DNA from: Ligustrum vulgare
Taxonomy: Eukaryota > Streptophyta > Magnoliopsida > Lamiales > Oleaceae
Length of the DNA: 64,000 bases
Assembly: GCA_963555705.1 (NCBI GenBank)
Contig: OY743187.1
Span: 14,894,133 to 14,958,132 of the forward strand
Reading direction: 5' to 3'
The stretch's first letter is position 1, and the number at the start of each line of letters is the position of its first letter. Position numbers and translations under genes: made by a program. The notes beneath the pieces were generated by a model. It saw only the letters and a program-made list of their open reading frames with translations, searched no databases and had not been told where the DNA came from. This document shows positions 23,406 to 35,300 of this stretch, one piece after another.

Positions 23406-24321
23406 TGTTGGATATTGGTTAATAAATCGATAAATCAAGAAATTGATTAAGTATCGAAAAACTGACTAAAGCGACTTCGTGTCACCTTCGGCTAAATACT
23501 CAAAAGCTCGGCTCAATCCGTTTAGGCAAAATTGTTTGCCCATTCTCCGCTTCGGGGCCCAAAAACGGGGTGGCGGGGGTCGTGGGGGCTCGGGCGCAAC
23601 GTCTCCGAAAGAGAGTTTTGATTTCTTTGCATGTATTGAAGGATATATTTGGCATTTCGAAAACCAATATAGGATGAATGAGAAATTACGAAAAATGACG
23701 AAATCAGGTCAAAATATTTGACCGTGCAACCACATGGTTAGGAAACCGTGCGATCACACGTCAAATTCATTTCAGGCCTTTTGCGTGAAGCCGTGCAATC
23801 GTACGGATTATAACCGTGGGGCCGCACGGTTGTCCGGTGAAAAGCCACATTTTCATAAAGGCGCATGGTTTGGCCTTAACCATTTCGTCCACATCCTTTC
23901 ATGGTTTATAAATAGGACCCTTTGGGTGTCTTATTTCTCACAATTTGATATGCAAAACATATATCATCCTCTCTTCTCTCCAAAATCAAAATCATAGCAT
24001 TTATTGTTTTTTTATTTTCTTTCATTTCATCTTTGGAGTACATACACCAAATTTTGGTTCGTTGTACTTGTATTTTAGAGTGTTACAAATACAAGTGAAT
24101 TCGTTGTATTTTGGAAGTCGATTGCCGGAATCTGTAGGCACCGTTGCGGGACAAATTCGACTTAAGGACAAAGAGTCCAACTCTTGTCTCGGCTTTGTCT
24201 CTATTTTTCTTCTTCTTGTTGTTTATATTTTCCTTACTGTTACTTTGTCCAACTTTCGGCGCAGATTTAAAAACTATCATACTACTTATTTTGACGTTAC
24301 TATTCACAAATTCATCCATCA
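23406..24321 (+). repeat. 3' LTR of copia A
   Basis: 916 bp, same ends as the 5' LTR. It keeps four dyad sites and TATAAATA at 23907-23914. Confidence 0.92.
23722..23914 (+). promoter_or_regulatory. Two dyad pairs and TATA box in the copia A 3' LTR
   Basis: Dyads are centred at 23729.5 (CCGTGCAACCACATGG), 23753.5 (CCGTGCGATCACACG), 23798.5 (CCGTGCAATCGTACGG) and 23821.5 (AACCGTGGGGCCGCACGGTT). Spacing within pairs is 24 and 23 bp, pair to pair 69 bp. The last ends 76 bp before the TATA box. Confidence 0.65.
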
Positions 24322-24337
24322 ACTTCATGTATTGTTT

Positions 24338-25031
24338 GGATATGAATGATAACGGGGCGGGGATTCCTTTCCCCGTCCCCGCCTTATTAATGATTTACCA
24401 TCCACATCCCGCCCCGTCCCCATTTAATCGGGGATGTGACGGAATGGGACCGGACGGGGCGGGAAAAATCTCCGTTTACATCCCCCTTTGTTTTTTATTT
24501 TTTAATTTTTTTTTTAAAATTTTAAAATAATTTTATGCAGACAATATAAGAAAACATGTAGGAACAATCCTAACATTTTCTATATCTAATAATCTTTACA
24601 CATTATTTGGACATTAATCAAATATATATTCATCTTTGTTTGTATCTTTATTTTGTATTTGATTCGATGAAAAAATACAACTAGATAAACTTAATAACTT
24701 ATAACTAATAATCAGTAAATTTTTCAAAATAAGTATTTAAAGTTTATGACTTGATAAGTAATAAATTTTTGGTACCAGAAATTTTGACATCGTAGGATTT
24801 TTGTACAGATAATATAAGACTTTTTTTGTGAGCTTTTTAAATTTTAATGGAACTTGTTAATTGAGGATGGGGGCGAGGACGGGCGCGAGTATGGGGATAA
24901 GACCGTCATCCCCGTCCCCGGTTCGGGGATACTTTTTCATCCCCATCCCCTTCTTTGTCGGTGATTCCCCGTCCCGTTCAAGTCGGGTTACCGTCTGGTT
25001 CGGATATTTCCCGCCCCGTTGTCATCCCTAT
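24338..25031. mobile_element. GC-ended MITE-like element (AACGGGGCGGG termini)
   Basis: The left end contains GATAACGGGGCGGGGATTCC and the right end the inverted CCCGCCCCGTTGTCATCCCT. Subterminal sequence is rich in CCCCGTCCCC, while the middle is very AT-rich. A common plant repeat type with GGGATGACAACGGGGCGGG-like ends. Its left edge lies within about 20 bp of the copia A 3' LTR; no target duplication was resolved. Confidence 0.65.
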
Positions 25032-26826
25032 TTTTGGAAATCAATTAAGCAAACAAATAAAAAAAAAGTTATTTAAGAAAGTAACTTTTTTTCCGCCCCC
25101 TGGGTAACTTGGACCCTCTTTACTTTTCTATCTCCATTAAATTCCACTTAATTTTTTTCTCCTAGGTGATACGCTAGTATTATGTAAATATTGTGAGAAG
25201 TTTTGACATTCACTCACTCCATTATCATTCTAATGCACTGGGGACTTTATAGATTTCCATTTCTCCAAGTTACTTGAGATAATGAAAGGAGAGACTCAAG
25301 AGTGGGGAAAGGTTTTTGGGAAGACTAGTTTTGTTTTCATCCAAACTTAAAAAGATGATTTTGAAAAGTAAGAATACTTTGGTCAACTTAGTATTTTGAT
25401 CATTAAGCTGTGGAATTGTTCCAATACAATTGAGCATAATTGAAAAAGAAATATGCTATCGACACTTGATTGCAAAACAAAAGAATAGATGTAGAGAAAA
25501 CATTCTGATCGATCGTAATTGTTTATATGTTATTTTTTTTCTATTTAACACATCAAGTATGTCACAACTATTTATAACTCATCTGACCGGCACTCAATAG
25601 GTAATTTTATCGATTAATGTGTGGTGTCCAATATTGCGAATAAATAAACAAAAATTGCAGTTTTTATGGATGAATCTGAAAAAGGATTAAAAGTCAAATC
25701 GTGGTAGAAAATAATAAACAGACAAATAAATAAATTCTTCTTCACCCTTGATAATTCTACCGATATTTATTATTTTTTTCCATGTAATTAAAAATCGATT
25801 TCCAGTTGAACAAGGTAATCCAATCCAGTTCTTGTTACATTGATTGATTTAAGACTTTCAGTTTGGAAAAAAAAAATGGAATCCAGACTTCATATATTTT
25901 TTCTTCTAAACGTTCCAAATATGTACAAAATAATAATAACAATAATAAAAATAAAATAAAATAAAAAATAAAAAATAAATAAATAATAAAGCAGAACTGA
26001 AAAATATTAGATCTTCTTATACATAGAGATTATTTTTCAGTTTAATGTGCGTACGAAACATGATTAAAGCCTCTGTTCGGAGGCTACAAACTGATTATAA
26101 TCAGTTTATTTTGCGGATCTAGAAATGAATATGAGGTTAAAAATTAACGAGGAAAAAAATGTGTGATTAAAAAATTATATTGAAAATTAGATCGGTTACC
26201 AAAACTAAGTTGCTTTCGTTGTCGAAAAGTTGTCTTTTCAATCTTGACTTAATGAATATACGTGAAAGTTACAAGTGGCCCTAAGCCATTATAAACCTAA
26301 AAAAATCAATCAATTAATTCAAACCTAACATGTACACACATTTCACCATGGAGGTCATACTCCAAGCTTCCTGCCTACTCAATAATTTTAAATTGGAGAA
26401 AATGAAACTCTATTATATTCTTTTTCAATATTTTTACATGGTCAAGGAATATTAGAGCATGTTTGATAATATGAAAAGTTTTTATTTTTATTATTTTTTT
26501 TATTTTTTTATGGATGTATGGTTTAAAAAGATTTGAAAAGTTAAAAAATTAAATCAATCAAATACTTCAATTGACATTTTTCACGAAAATAATTTTCAAA
26601 CAAAATAATTTCCCTGAAAAATATTTTCTTCCCACTCATTTTTCACTTTCGCAATCAAACACACTTTTATTTTATTTATATTGTTGACAAATAATATATA
26701 TTTAATTCCGTACTAAAAAAACTCAAAAAATTACATGCAACTACGTTTTTGAAATAAAATTAGAAGTCATCGTTTACTATATTCAATATATATATTAGAA
26801 AAATGATACTTGTACAACTTTTAATG
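25032..26826. other. AT-rich intergenic region
   Basis: No gene seen. Contains AT-rich simple sequence at 25935-25990 and a probable MITE at 26454-26670. Confidence 0.5.
26454..26670. mobile_element. Small MITE-like element
   Basis: Left end AGCATGTTTGATAATATG and right end GCAATCAAACACACTT are imperfect inverted repeats around an AT-rich middle. No target duplication was confirmed. Confidence 0.4.
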
Positions 26827-26831
26827 ATAAC

Positions 26832-28272
26832 TGATGCGCGTCGTCATGCACCAAAATTTAATTAAATATCTTACTCGCAAATTATCCAATTTAATTGTAA
26901 TAGCGGAAGTAAGAGTCGATCCCACAAGGAACGAGAACTAATTTAGTGTTGTGTCAATTAGAATAGATGTGGGTTTTTTCGAGTTCAAATATTGTAAATG
27001 ACGTGAAAATAAAATAAAAACGTAAATTAGATAGAATATAAATCAATTATTGACAAACCCTAGTTCTCAGGTTCAGTTGTATTTCATCACAATGTTATCA
27101 CTTTCCAAGTAACGCGAGTTCAATTTTTTCTTTAATTTATCACCCGTAAATAGTTAATAAGCTCTAATTATTTCTATCCTCCCTTAGTTGCATTTAATTA
27201 GAATAAGCTCTCTAATCAAATATTAGACATTGAATAACCTAAAATAAGCTCTTTAAATTTAAGACAACAACTATATAATGGTTGAGATAAATTAGGGTGA
27301 ATTAGGTTATCAATCACACAAGCTCGTGACAATTAACCTAAGTTGGAATTCTCTATGAAAATTATTAAATTTCCACTTGCTACTATGATTTGAACAAAAA
27401 GACGATTACGGATCCAATCATTCAAAATAGCAAATCTCAATACAACAAATTAAATGATAAGGCCTTAATCAAATAAGGAATTGCATTGATTGAATTAAAA
27501 ATGAATAAGAATCCAACAAATCAAAGTAAAGAATTTAGAACTACGTTACTAATTGGAAAAGTGATAAACAGAGGAATTAAATTACAACGTCCCCTTTGAA
27601 CTAGGTAGAGAACTTAGCCGCTTAAAGCCATGAAGAATTCTGGAATTTTCTTTCTTGATTCACCTTCTTGAATTGCTTAATTCTTCTTCCAATTCTTCAA
27701 GTAAGCGCGCCTCTTTCAATAATTATTTCACACCTTTTTCTGTCATAAAATTCCCTTTTCATAATCTCAATTTCGTGCCCTAACTTTGAGCTCAAGAAAT
27801 CCCAAAATTATGGAAAGAATTAAAATATGAAAATTTTTGACTGGAAAGTTACGGCCGTGAATTTCCTTTTACGGCCGTAACACGGTTTCTGCATATTTTT
27901 CTTAATTTGAAGTTACGGCCGTGACATGTCCCTTTACGGCCGTAACCGTGTCTCTGCATACTTTTCACCATTGAAGGTTACGGCCGAAAGTTTTCATTTA
28001 CGGCCGTAACTCACATTCTATTGATTTTCCTTAATACGTTGAACACTCTTACGACCGTGACTTAGTTACCTTACGGCCGTAATTAAATTTGCACCTAAGG
28101 TCCCCAATCTTCACTTTTGAGTGCATTTTGGTCATTTTTCCTTCTTTTCTCTTCCTTTACGATCCTATACCACATAAAATATAAGATGCATTAATAGTAC
28201 TTAGATAGAATCACATTATTGCTAATTCAAGGATATAAGTGCATAAAATAAACGTTAATATAACACTTATCA
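26832..28272 (-). repeat. 3' LTR of the Athila-like element
   Basis: 1441 bp. In minus orientation it starts TGATAAGTGTTATA and ends CGCGCATCA. It contains eight dyad sites. The TATA position read in the partner LTR is changed here (TTATGAAAAGGG at about 27755-27766), one of several differences between the two LTRs. Confidence 0.95.
27849..28082. promoter_or_regulatory. Array of eight TTACGGCCGTAA-type dyads in the 3' LTR
   Basis: Sites start at 27849/27869, 27913/27934, 27978/27998 and 28049/28071. Spacing within pairs is 20-22 bp and pairs recur after 64, 65 and 71 bp. Some pairs are followed by a TCTCTGCATA-like string. Several sites carry single changes (e.g. TTACGACCGTGA). The downstream edge lies 84 bp from the TATA-equivalent position on the minus strand. 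Confidence 0.75.
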
Positions 28273-28285
28273 AATCCCCCCACAC
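28273..28285 (-). promoter_or_regulatory. Polypurine tract of the Athila-like element
   Basis: The minus strand reads GTGTGGGGGGATT directly before the 3' LTR start TGATAAGTG. Confidence 0.85.
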
Positions 28286-30078
28286 TTGAATCATTGTTCG
28301 CCCTCGAACGAAGATTTACAAAGAAAGGAATAAGACTCAAACCACATATTACAATTTAAAGACTTGAGGTTGCAACCCACTTTTCTTTAACAAAAATGTT
28401 CCATTGCATAATCGAATTGTGTTAGTGTGTGCTAGAGATGCAACACCCTTTATTTGTCATCACAATCATGGCTCGATATGGTTTATTTCCTTGCACCTCT
28501 CATGTTCACTCACCTCCCAACCATTTATGAGTGACTACAAGGGAAACAACTTCTCCCAATCCCGGAAGAAATTACTCGTGTAAATCGAGTTGTTCATGAT
28601 GTGAATTCAGTCAACCTATTATCCCCAACCACATTCATAGCACAAACCCTAGACCAAGCAATTCAAACCACTCATAAGTAAATGTAATGGGTTAACACCC
28701 TCACAAGATATTTCTCTCTTCGCACAAAGTGTATAAGGATTAGAGTTTTCGCTCATTTCACTGCATGGACAAGTTAATACCACAGACTGCCTAAATGTCA
28801 TAACCGGAGCTAACAATAACACAAGCGCAAAGCGATGGTCTTTATTTGGTTGTAACGGGGCTTCAGGTCAGGTAGGGAAAAATGATATATTTAGGCTGAG
28901 TCGAGAAGGAATTTTTCAAGCTAAGTCAATTCAAAATGAAATTACTTCCTTCACTCTTAATATGAACTTTTTCGTTTCCCACTACCCAACTTTATTCACA
29001 CTTGAATCTTGTCCTTTCTTTTTCTTTTTCTCTCTTTTTTTTTTTTTCCAAAGAATGCAACTTTTTCTCAATCACAAGATAGAATTTCAATCCCCTGAAT
29101 TCAGTCCATTACACATCCATCGCCCAACACAAGATAATCATTTCAACTTCTTAGACTTAGACCATAGCACAATCCTCAATCAACAAAAGCTTGCGAATCC
29201 CTCTCTATGGGTTCAAAACAGGAACAATGCGAAAGAAGGGGTATTCGTGGCTTGTATCGTGGCATAAAAATTCAAAGAAAGGCTAAGGCTCAAAGGGCTT
29301 CTATTGGTCCATGTAGTAAGGTAGGCTCTTTTAGCAAGTCAAATTTGGCTTAACCTATTGCCTTCGCTACAATTTGCACTTAAGTTAAAAAACTACACAA
29401 TTTGCACAGGAAAGCACATCCAAGCCTAACCCAACCATGCAGGACACATATCAAAGAATTACGAGCTCATAAGTATTAAAAACAGCTCTTAGGTTCAAAA
29501 GCTCAAAAAAAATGGTTTTCATGTGTTTCTCCCATCCAATTATGAGTTATAGGTCATTGCTTGATCTTCATTCCGAATCTAAATCCATTGGTCGAGGATA
29601 ACAATTAAAAGTATTCAAACCATGACTACTCACAAAAGTATAATCATTTCTGTTGGAATTGGGACGCTCAGGGTTATATATGAAGGGATAATATATTTAT
29701 TCCTGTTTGGGTTGACTAGGTTGTAGACATCTGAAAATTTTACTTTTCATTTTCAACCTATTCGTGTAGTTTTGGGCGAGATCATCTCTATGTGCTCAAT
29801 TAATATCCAATTATGCAATGATTTTTTTTTAAAAAAAAATGAACCAAAAAGTGGGGTTGCTTCCTATCAAAGTATGGTTTAAGACCTAAGTAGCATAGAT
29901 AGGTAACAAAAGTAGATAACAAGATTAAAATGAATTTTAAAGATTCGATTACAGAGAGAAAATAAAGACATTAAGCTTACAATCAATTCAATTCCCCCCC
30001 CCCCCACACTTAGACAATACAATGTCCTCATTGAAAAGTAAAACAATAAAAGGGAAAAAGAGAAGAAACTCCCTCGGT
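28286..30078 (-). other. Non-coding 3' internal region of the Athila-like element
   Basis: Between ORF3 and the polypurine tract. No convincing ORF. A second GT-rich tract, reading GTGTGG then a run of G on the minus strand, lies at 29994-30009. Confidence 0.6.
29994..30009 (-). promoter_or_regulatory. Second polypurine-like tract
   Basis: Twelve C followed by ACAC on the plus strand, read as GTGTGGGG... on the minus strand just after ORF3. It has the same GTGTGG start as the real tract at 28273-28285 but 1.7 kb away. A priming function is not shown. Confidence 0.35.
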
Positions 30079-31162
30079 CTAAAGTGGAGGTTGATCGTCT
30101 CGAGGTCTCTGCAATTGTCGAATATCCTCTCGAATGGCTCTCTGCTCTTCCAGTAGAAGTTGTTGATCTTCTTGCATGGCATTCAGCTGGGTTTGGAAGG
30201 CTTGCATCATTTCTAGCATCTGCAGCTCAAAAGGGGTAGGAGCAGTGGGCTGTTGTGGCGCTTCCCATGCTGCGGGCTCCTCGGCGCCTTGATCATCATC
30301 GGATTCCCCTGAATCATCATCCCCGCGACCCCGCTTCGCGATGATCTGCCTGCGAGCATTTTCCAAACTCGCCTTCGTGAGGCGATTCCCATGCCCCAAA
30401 GTGTCGTCACTCACTGCAGCGGGAACTCTTTGAGCCCGGCATAAGGCGGTAATTAAACATGGGAAATGCATGCCTTGCTTCTGTGGCATCAAGCTGGCGT
30501 AGGTGGATATCGTATCATAGATGTGTTGTCCCAAGTCAAGTTTGATTCCCTTGGTGATGGCATAGTAGACTCGGAGGTAGCGAATAGACACCGTAATGAG
30601 GCTAGTGGTTGGGAATAGACTCCCCGACCCCCCACTGATGCAGGTACCAGGCGTCCCTATGCAAATCCCTATTCTTGTAATGTGGAAGGATAAAATTTAG
30701 GGAGTCGTGGAGTTCTGGCTTCAAAGCCCAACGGAGTACCTCCTGGTCCGGAAAGAAAACACCGGAATTGGATGACATAGGAACGGATCCAGTGCTATTT
30801 ATCCCCAAATATTGTTCCACCACCTCCTTATCAAACTTGATTCTTTTCCCAGCCACCCTGGTGTGGTGATAGTCAAGTGAACCCTCGTCCCCAATTTCTT
30901 TGTTGAATTGAGTGTAGAATTTGTATACTAGCGGGGGATTCCCAAAAGGCAGATCACTCGCGAATTTTACCCAACCGAATTCGACGAAGTGGGCCCAAAA
31001 CTTTCGAGGGGCAATGACTGTGTCAGCGCTTCGCCATTCATGAAAGTCCTCTGAGAGGAATAGTCTTTCCTTAATGCACAGCTTAGACTGACTCTTCTCC
31101 TGGCGGGGCTCGGATGAGGATTCCCCCGCCACTTGCTTCCCTTTCTTAGTCGGTGGGGCCAT
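30079..31162 (-). pseudogene. ORF3 of the Athila-like element: putative plant transposon protein with coiled-coil tail
   Basis: Starts MAPPTKKGKQ at 31162 and ends at TAG 30079-30081, with one frameshift near 30595; otherwise open. It sits after pol, where Athila elements carry an env-like gene, but I see no signal peptide or membrane segment. The central part (FASDLPFGNPPLVYKFYTQF, then GKRIKFDKEVVEQYLGI) resembles the domain called putative plant transposon protein. After an acidic, proline-rich stretch comes a heptad-like tail (LQMLEMMQAFQTQLNAMQED, LLLEEQRAIREDIRQLQ), which suggests oligomerisation. The function of this protein family is unknown. Its own dyad array and TATA-like sequence lie upstream. 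Confidence 0.75.
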
Positions 31163-31885
31163 AGAAAGTCCTGTAGAAGAAATGAGTAGATTAGTTGAGG
31201 CACAAACGCGAGAATTAATGTGGACATGAAAAGTAATATGTTCACAAAAGGTAGTCGTGGCAGGAAATAATTTGGGGAACGAAGTGTGCAATTAATCGTT
31301 GAATTCCCAATGTCAGGCAATGGTCCTAACATGTGTTCTTAAGAAGGCACACTTCAAATACAAGAGTCATGTGATGTTCGTCAAATTCATGGGACAAGAT
31401 CCATTATGACAAACCAAAATGAAGATGTAGAGTCATAACGTAGGCTAATGTGGAGTCAAAAATTGGAGCCCATAACCTAATTAACCAGTGATATATATAT
31501 AAAGCAATGACGAATAAGAAATGTACCCTATGAATGCATCAAGATCAAACACCAATATTTCCCTTCCATTGAACTCCTATCACGACGTTAATACACTAAT
31601 ACTAGCATAATATGTAAACTAGGCGAAATTTTAAAGCAAACAAACACTTAAAACTTCCCTAGACATTATATCAAGCACTTGGAGTGCAAACGGATTGGAG
31701 ATGCAAATGGTGAAAAATATATATGAAAGCTATGGCCCAATTCACAAACACACTCAACAATGCACAATCAATCAGCGAAAATCAAGACACCCATGTATAT
31801 AGAGACATTACCCATGCCAAAAGGAAGAAGACAAAGTGAAGAAGCCATACCTTAAACACTTACGAAGAAGAAATGGATGTGATGT

Positions 31886-31896
31886 GTTATATAAAT
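31886..31896 (-). promoter_or_regulatory. TATA-like sequence upstream of ORF3
   Basis: The minus strand reads ATTTATATAACAC about 725 bp upstream of the ORF3 start and about 154 bp downstream of the internal dyad array. Function is inferred. Confidence 0.4.
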
Positions 31897-32049
31897 GAGA
31901 ATCTTTGAAAATGTGATCGTGGATTGGAGGATATTGCGCGAGATGATGAGGGTATTGTGGGTTACTGGCCGAGATGAAGGGAAGAGTGAGAGGGAAATGG
32001 CTGAAATGGAACGTTGCCTTTTATTTTAAAAAAAATGAAACCGCTGGGG

Positions 32050-32216
32050 TAATGGCCGTAAAGAGGTGGATTACGGTCGTGAACAGGCCTCTGAAAATTT
32101 TGAAAAAAAAAAAGTTAATTACGGTCATAATGATTTGTCTTACGGCCGTAAGGTTGTCTCTGAATAAATGTTGTAAAAATGAATTACGGCCGTAAATAGG
32201 TAGATTACGACCGTAA
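32050..32216. promoter_or_regulatory. Internal array of six TTACGGCCGTAA-type dyads
   Basis: Sites start at 32050/32071, 32119/32140 and 32184/32205. Spacing inside every pair is exactly 21 bp, and pairs recur after 69 and 65 bp. One site at 32140 and one at 32184 are perfect; the others carry one or two changes, mostly C-to-T type. CTCTGAA-like strings follow the pairs, as in the LTR array. It lies between pol and ORF3. Confidence 0.75.
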
Positions 32217-32386
32217 GACTGCCTCTGAGAGATTTTTTTTTCTTTGAATGAAATGACTAAATGCAATAAAATGAAAATGCAATTACGGAAATAAAGGGTT
32301 GAAGGGGTAAAGAAAATTTCCTCTCGGGTTGCCTCCCGAGCAGCGCCTCTGTTTATAGTCGTTGGCTCGACTGAGTCTGCGCGGGA

Positions 32387-35300
32387 CTAGTGTTCCTTGT
32401 TGGCGGTTTCCAGTGCAATCACTTCCAAGTTTTCAGTTTGTAATCCCTCATAGTATGGCTTGAGACGGTGTCCATTGACCTTGAACTGTTTATTCGTTCC
32501 CAAACTCCTGATTTCGACTGCACCATGCGGAGATACATTAGTAACAACAAACGGACCAACGCAACGAGAACAAAGCTTACCTGGGTGTAATTTGAGCCGG
32601 GATTGAAACAGTAGCACTTTTTGGCCCTCACAAAAGCTCTTTCGAGAAATGCGTTGATCATGGAATGCTTTGGTTCGATCTTTGTAGATTATCGCATTCT
32701 CGTAGGCATCATTCCGTATTTCTTCCAATTCTTGCAATTGGAGCTTCCTATGATCTCCTACTGCTCCCCAATCCATATTACATTGCTTGATGGCCCAATA
32801 AGCTTTATGCTCGAGTTCCACCGGTAGGTGGCATGGCTTTTCAAATACAAATCGGTATGGAGACATACCAATTGGCGTCTTGTAAGTGGTTCGGTAGGCC
32901 CATAAAGCATCATCGAGTCGAATGCTCCAATCCTTCCGGTCTGGTCGAATTGTTTTCTCGAGAATGGACTTCACTTCCTTATTGGAGATTTCTGCCTTCC
33001 CGCTAGTTTGGGGGTGATAAGCGGTTGATACCCGGTGCATCACTCCATATTTCCTTAACAAGGCTTCAATGGTTCAGTTGCAAAAGTGCGTCCCTCTGTC
33101 ACTGATCATTGCTCGGGGTATTCCAAACCTGCTAAAAATGTTAGCTTTAACAAAATCTGCAACAACCTTAGCGTCATTAGTACGGGTAGCCTTTGCCACT
33201 ACCCATTTCGAAACATAATCAACAGCGAGAAGAATATAAATACAACCAAATGACGGGGGGAAAGGGTCCCATGAAGTCAATGCCCCAAACGTCAAAGATC
33301 TCACATACGATTATGGGGTTTTGAGGCAATTGATCTCGTTGGGATAAATTACCTGTTCTTTGGCAATTATCGCATGATTTACAAAAGATGTATGCATCCT
33401 TGAAAAGAGTCGGCCAAAAGAACCCACTTTCCAATACCTTTTGTGCCGGCCTTCTAGGTCCAAAATGGCCACCACATGCGTATGAATGGAAAAATGTAAG
33501 GATTGATTGGTATTCTGATTCCGGAACCCACCTTCTGATGATTTGATCGGGGCACCTTTTCCACAGGTACGGGTCATCCCAAATGTAGTATTTGGCATCG
33601 CTTCTCATCTTATGCTTTTGTGCCTGCGAAAAACCAGTAGGAATTAGTTTAGAAGTCATGTAATTTACCAAATCAGCATACCATGGGGGGTTTGCTTTGA
33701 TAGAAAATAAACCCTCATCTGGGAAGGTTTCACGTAGAGGTAGGTCGTCTTCGGGCTTCACTACCCGGCTAAGATGGTCGGAAACTACATTTTCGAATCC
33801 CGCCTTATCTTTGATTTCCAAGTCAAATTCTTGTAATAAAAGTATCCAGCGGATGATTCTAGGCTTCGCATCCTTTTTTACAAACAAGTGCCGTAATGCT
33901 GCATGATCTGTAAAAATAATCACTTTAGAACCCAATAAATAAGGACGAAATTTTTCTAAAGCAAATACCACAGATAGAAGTTCCTTTTCAGTGGTGGTAT
34001 AGTTAGCTTGGGCCTGATTCAGGGTTTGGGAGGCATAGTAAATCACATGGGCCGCTCTCCCAACCCGTTGCCCTAGGACTGCTCCCACTGCATAGTCACT
34101 GGCGTCACACATTATTTCGAATGGAAGATCCCAGTTTGGTGGTTGAATGATCGGGGGTGTAGTCAGCCGCTCCTTTAGTTGGTCAAAGGCCTTTTTGCAC
34201 AGCTCGGTGAAATTAAATGGGACATCATTTTGCAACAAATTGCACAGTGGTACTGCAATTTTGGAAAAGTCTTTGATGAACCTGCGATAGAAACCTGCAT
34301 GCCCAAGAAAAGATCGTATATCCCGCACATTGGCGGGGTAAGGTAATGCAGATATGATGTCCACCTTAGCCTTATCAACTTCTATTCCCTTTTCCGACAC
34401 TACATGACCTAACACAATTCCCTTATCTACCATAAAATGGCATTTTTCGCAATTTAGGACTAAGATAGTGTCAATGCAACGTTTCAAAATTAATGATAAA
34501 TTATCCAAGCATGCATCAAATGAATCACCCCACACACTAAAATCATCCATAAACACCTCTATAATTTTTCCTATGTATTCAGAAAAAATGCTCATCATAC
34601 AACGTTGGAATGTTGCAGGAGCATTACACAAGCCGAAGGACATGCGTCTATATGCAAACGTGCCAAATGGACAAGTAAACGTGGTTTTCTCTTGATCTTC
34701 TGGAGTTATGACAATTTGAAAATATCCTGAGAAACCATCTTAAAAACAATAATGGGAATGACCAACTAATTTTTCTAACATTTGATCCATGAAGGGAAGG
34801 GAAAAATGATCCTTTCGAGTGTCAGCGTTTACCTTCCTGTAGTCGATGCATACCCGATATCCAGTTTGGAGCCTAGTTGGGACAAGTTCTCCATCTTTGT
34901 TTTCTACCACCGTTACTCCGGATTTCTTTGGCACCACTTGGACTGGACTGATCCACTTGCTGTCTGAGATTGGGTAAATCATCCCTGCTCCCAGCAGCTT
35001 CAAAATTTCTTTCTTCACCAAGTCCATCATTGCTGGATTTAACCTTCGCTGGGCTTGTATCGATGGTTGAGCTCCTTCTTCAAGCAATATTCGATGCATG
35101 CAGATTGACGGGCTGATTCCCTTGATATCCGCGATGGTCCAACCAATCGCCTCCTTGTGCTCCCGAAGGACCCGAACCAGTTTATCTTCTTCTAGCTTGG
35201 TGAGGTTGGATGAAACAATTACGGGAAGCGATTCTTTATCACCAAGAAATACATATTTCAGATGGGCGAGTAGAGATTTCATTTCCACCACTGGGGCCTG

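Larger units (their letters stand above)
17882..24321 (+). mobile_element. Ty1/copia retrotransposon A, complete but degenerate
   Basis: 6440 bp. LTRs 17882-18772 and 23406-24321 start TGTTGGATATTGG and end CATCCATCA. Flanks ACTTT (17877-17881) and ACTTC (24322-24326) are a near-perfect 5-bp target duplication. The internal order is gag, protease, integrase, reverse transcriptase, RNase H, which defines copia. The reading frame is broken many times, so the element is not autonomous. A TGTGGGGGAT polypurine tract abuts the 3' LTR. The primer-binding site after the 5' LTR was not recognised. Confidence 0.92.

Noticed and set aside
24144..24530. ORF spanning the end of copia A 3' LTR and the adjacent MITE
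   Set aside because: It crosses a clear element boundary, so it cannot be an inherited gene.
27849..28082. CRISPR-like array (short repeats with regular spacing)
   Set aside because: Repeats are palindromic, spacers are not unique captured sequence, and the array lies in a plant LTR and is duplicated with it.
28962..29267. 101-codon plus-strand ORF near the gypsy 3' end
   Set aside because: Opposite to the element's coding strand, begins in a T-rich run, no recognisable domain.
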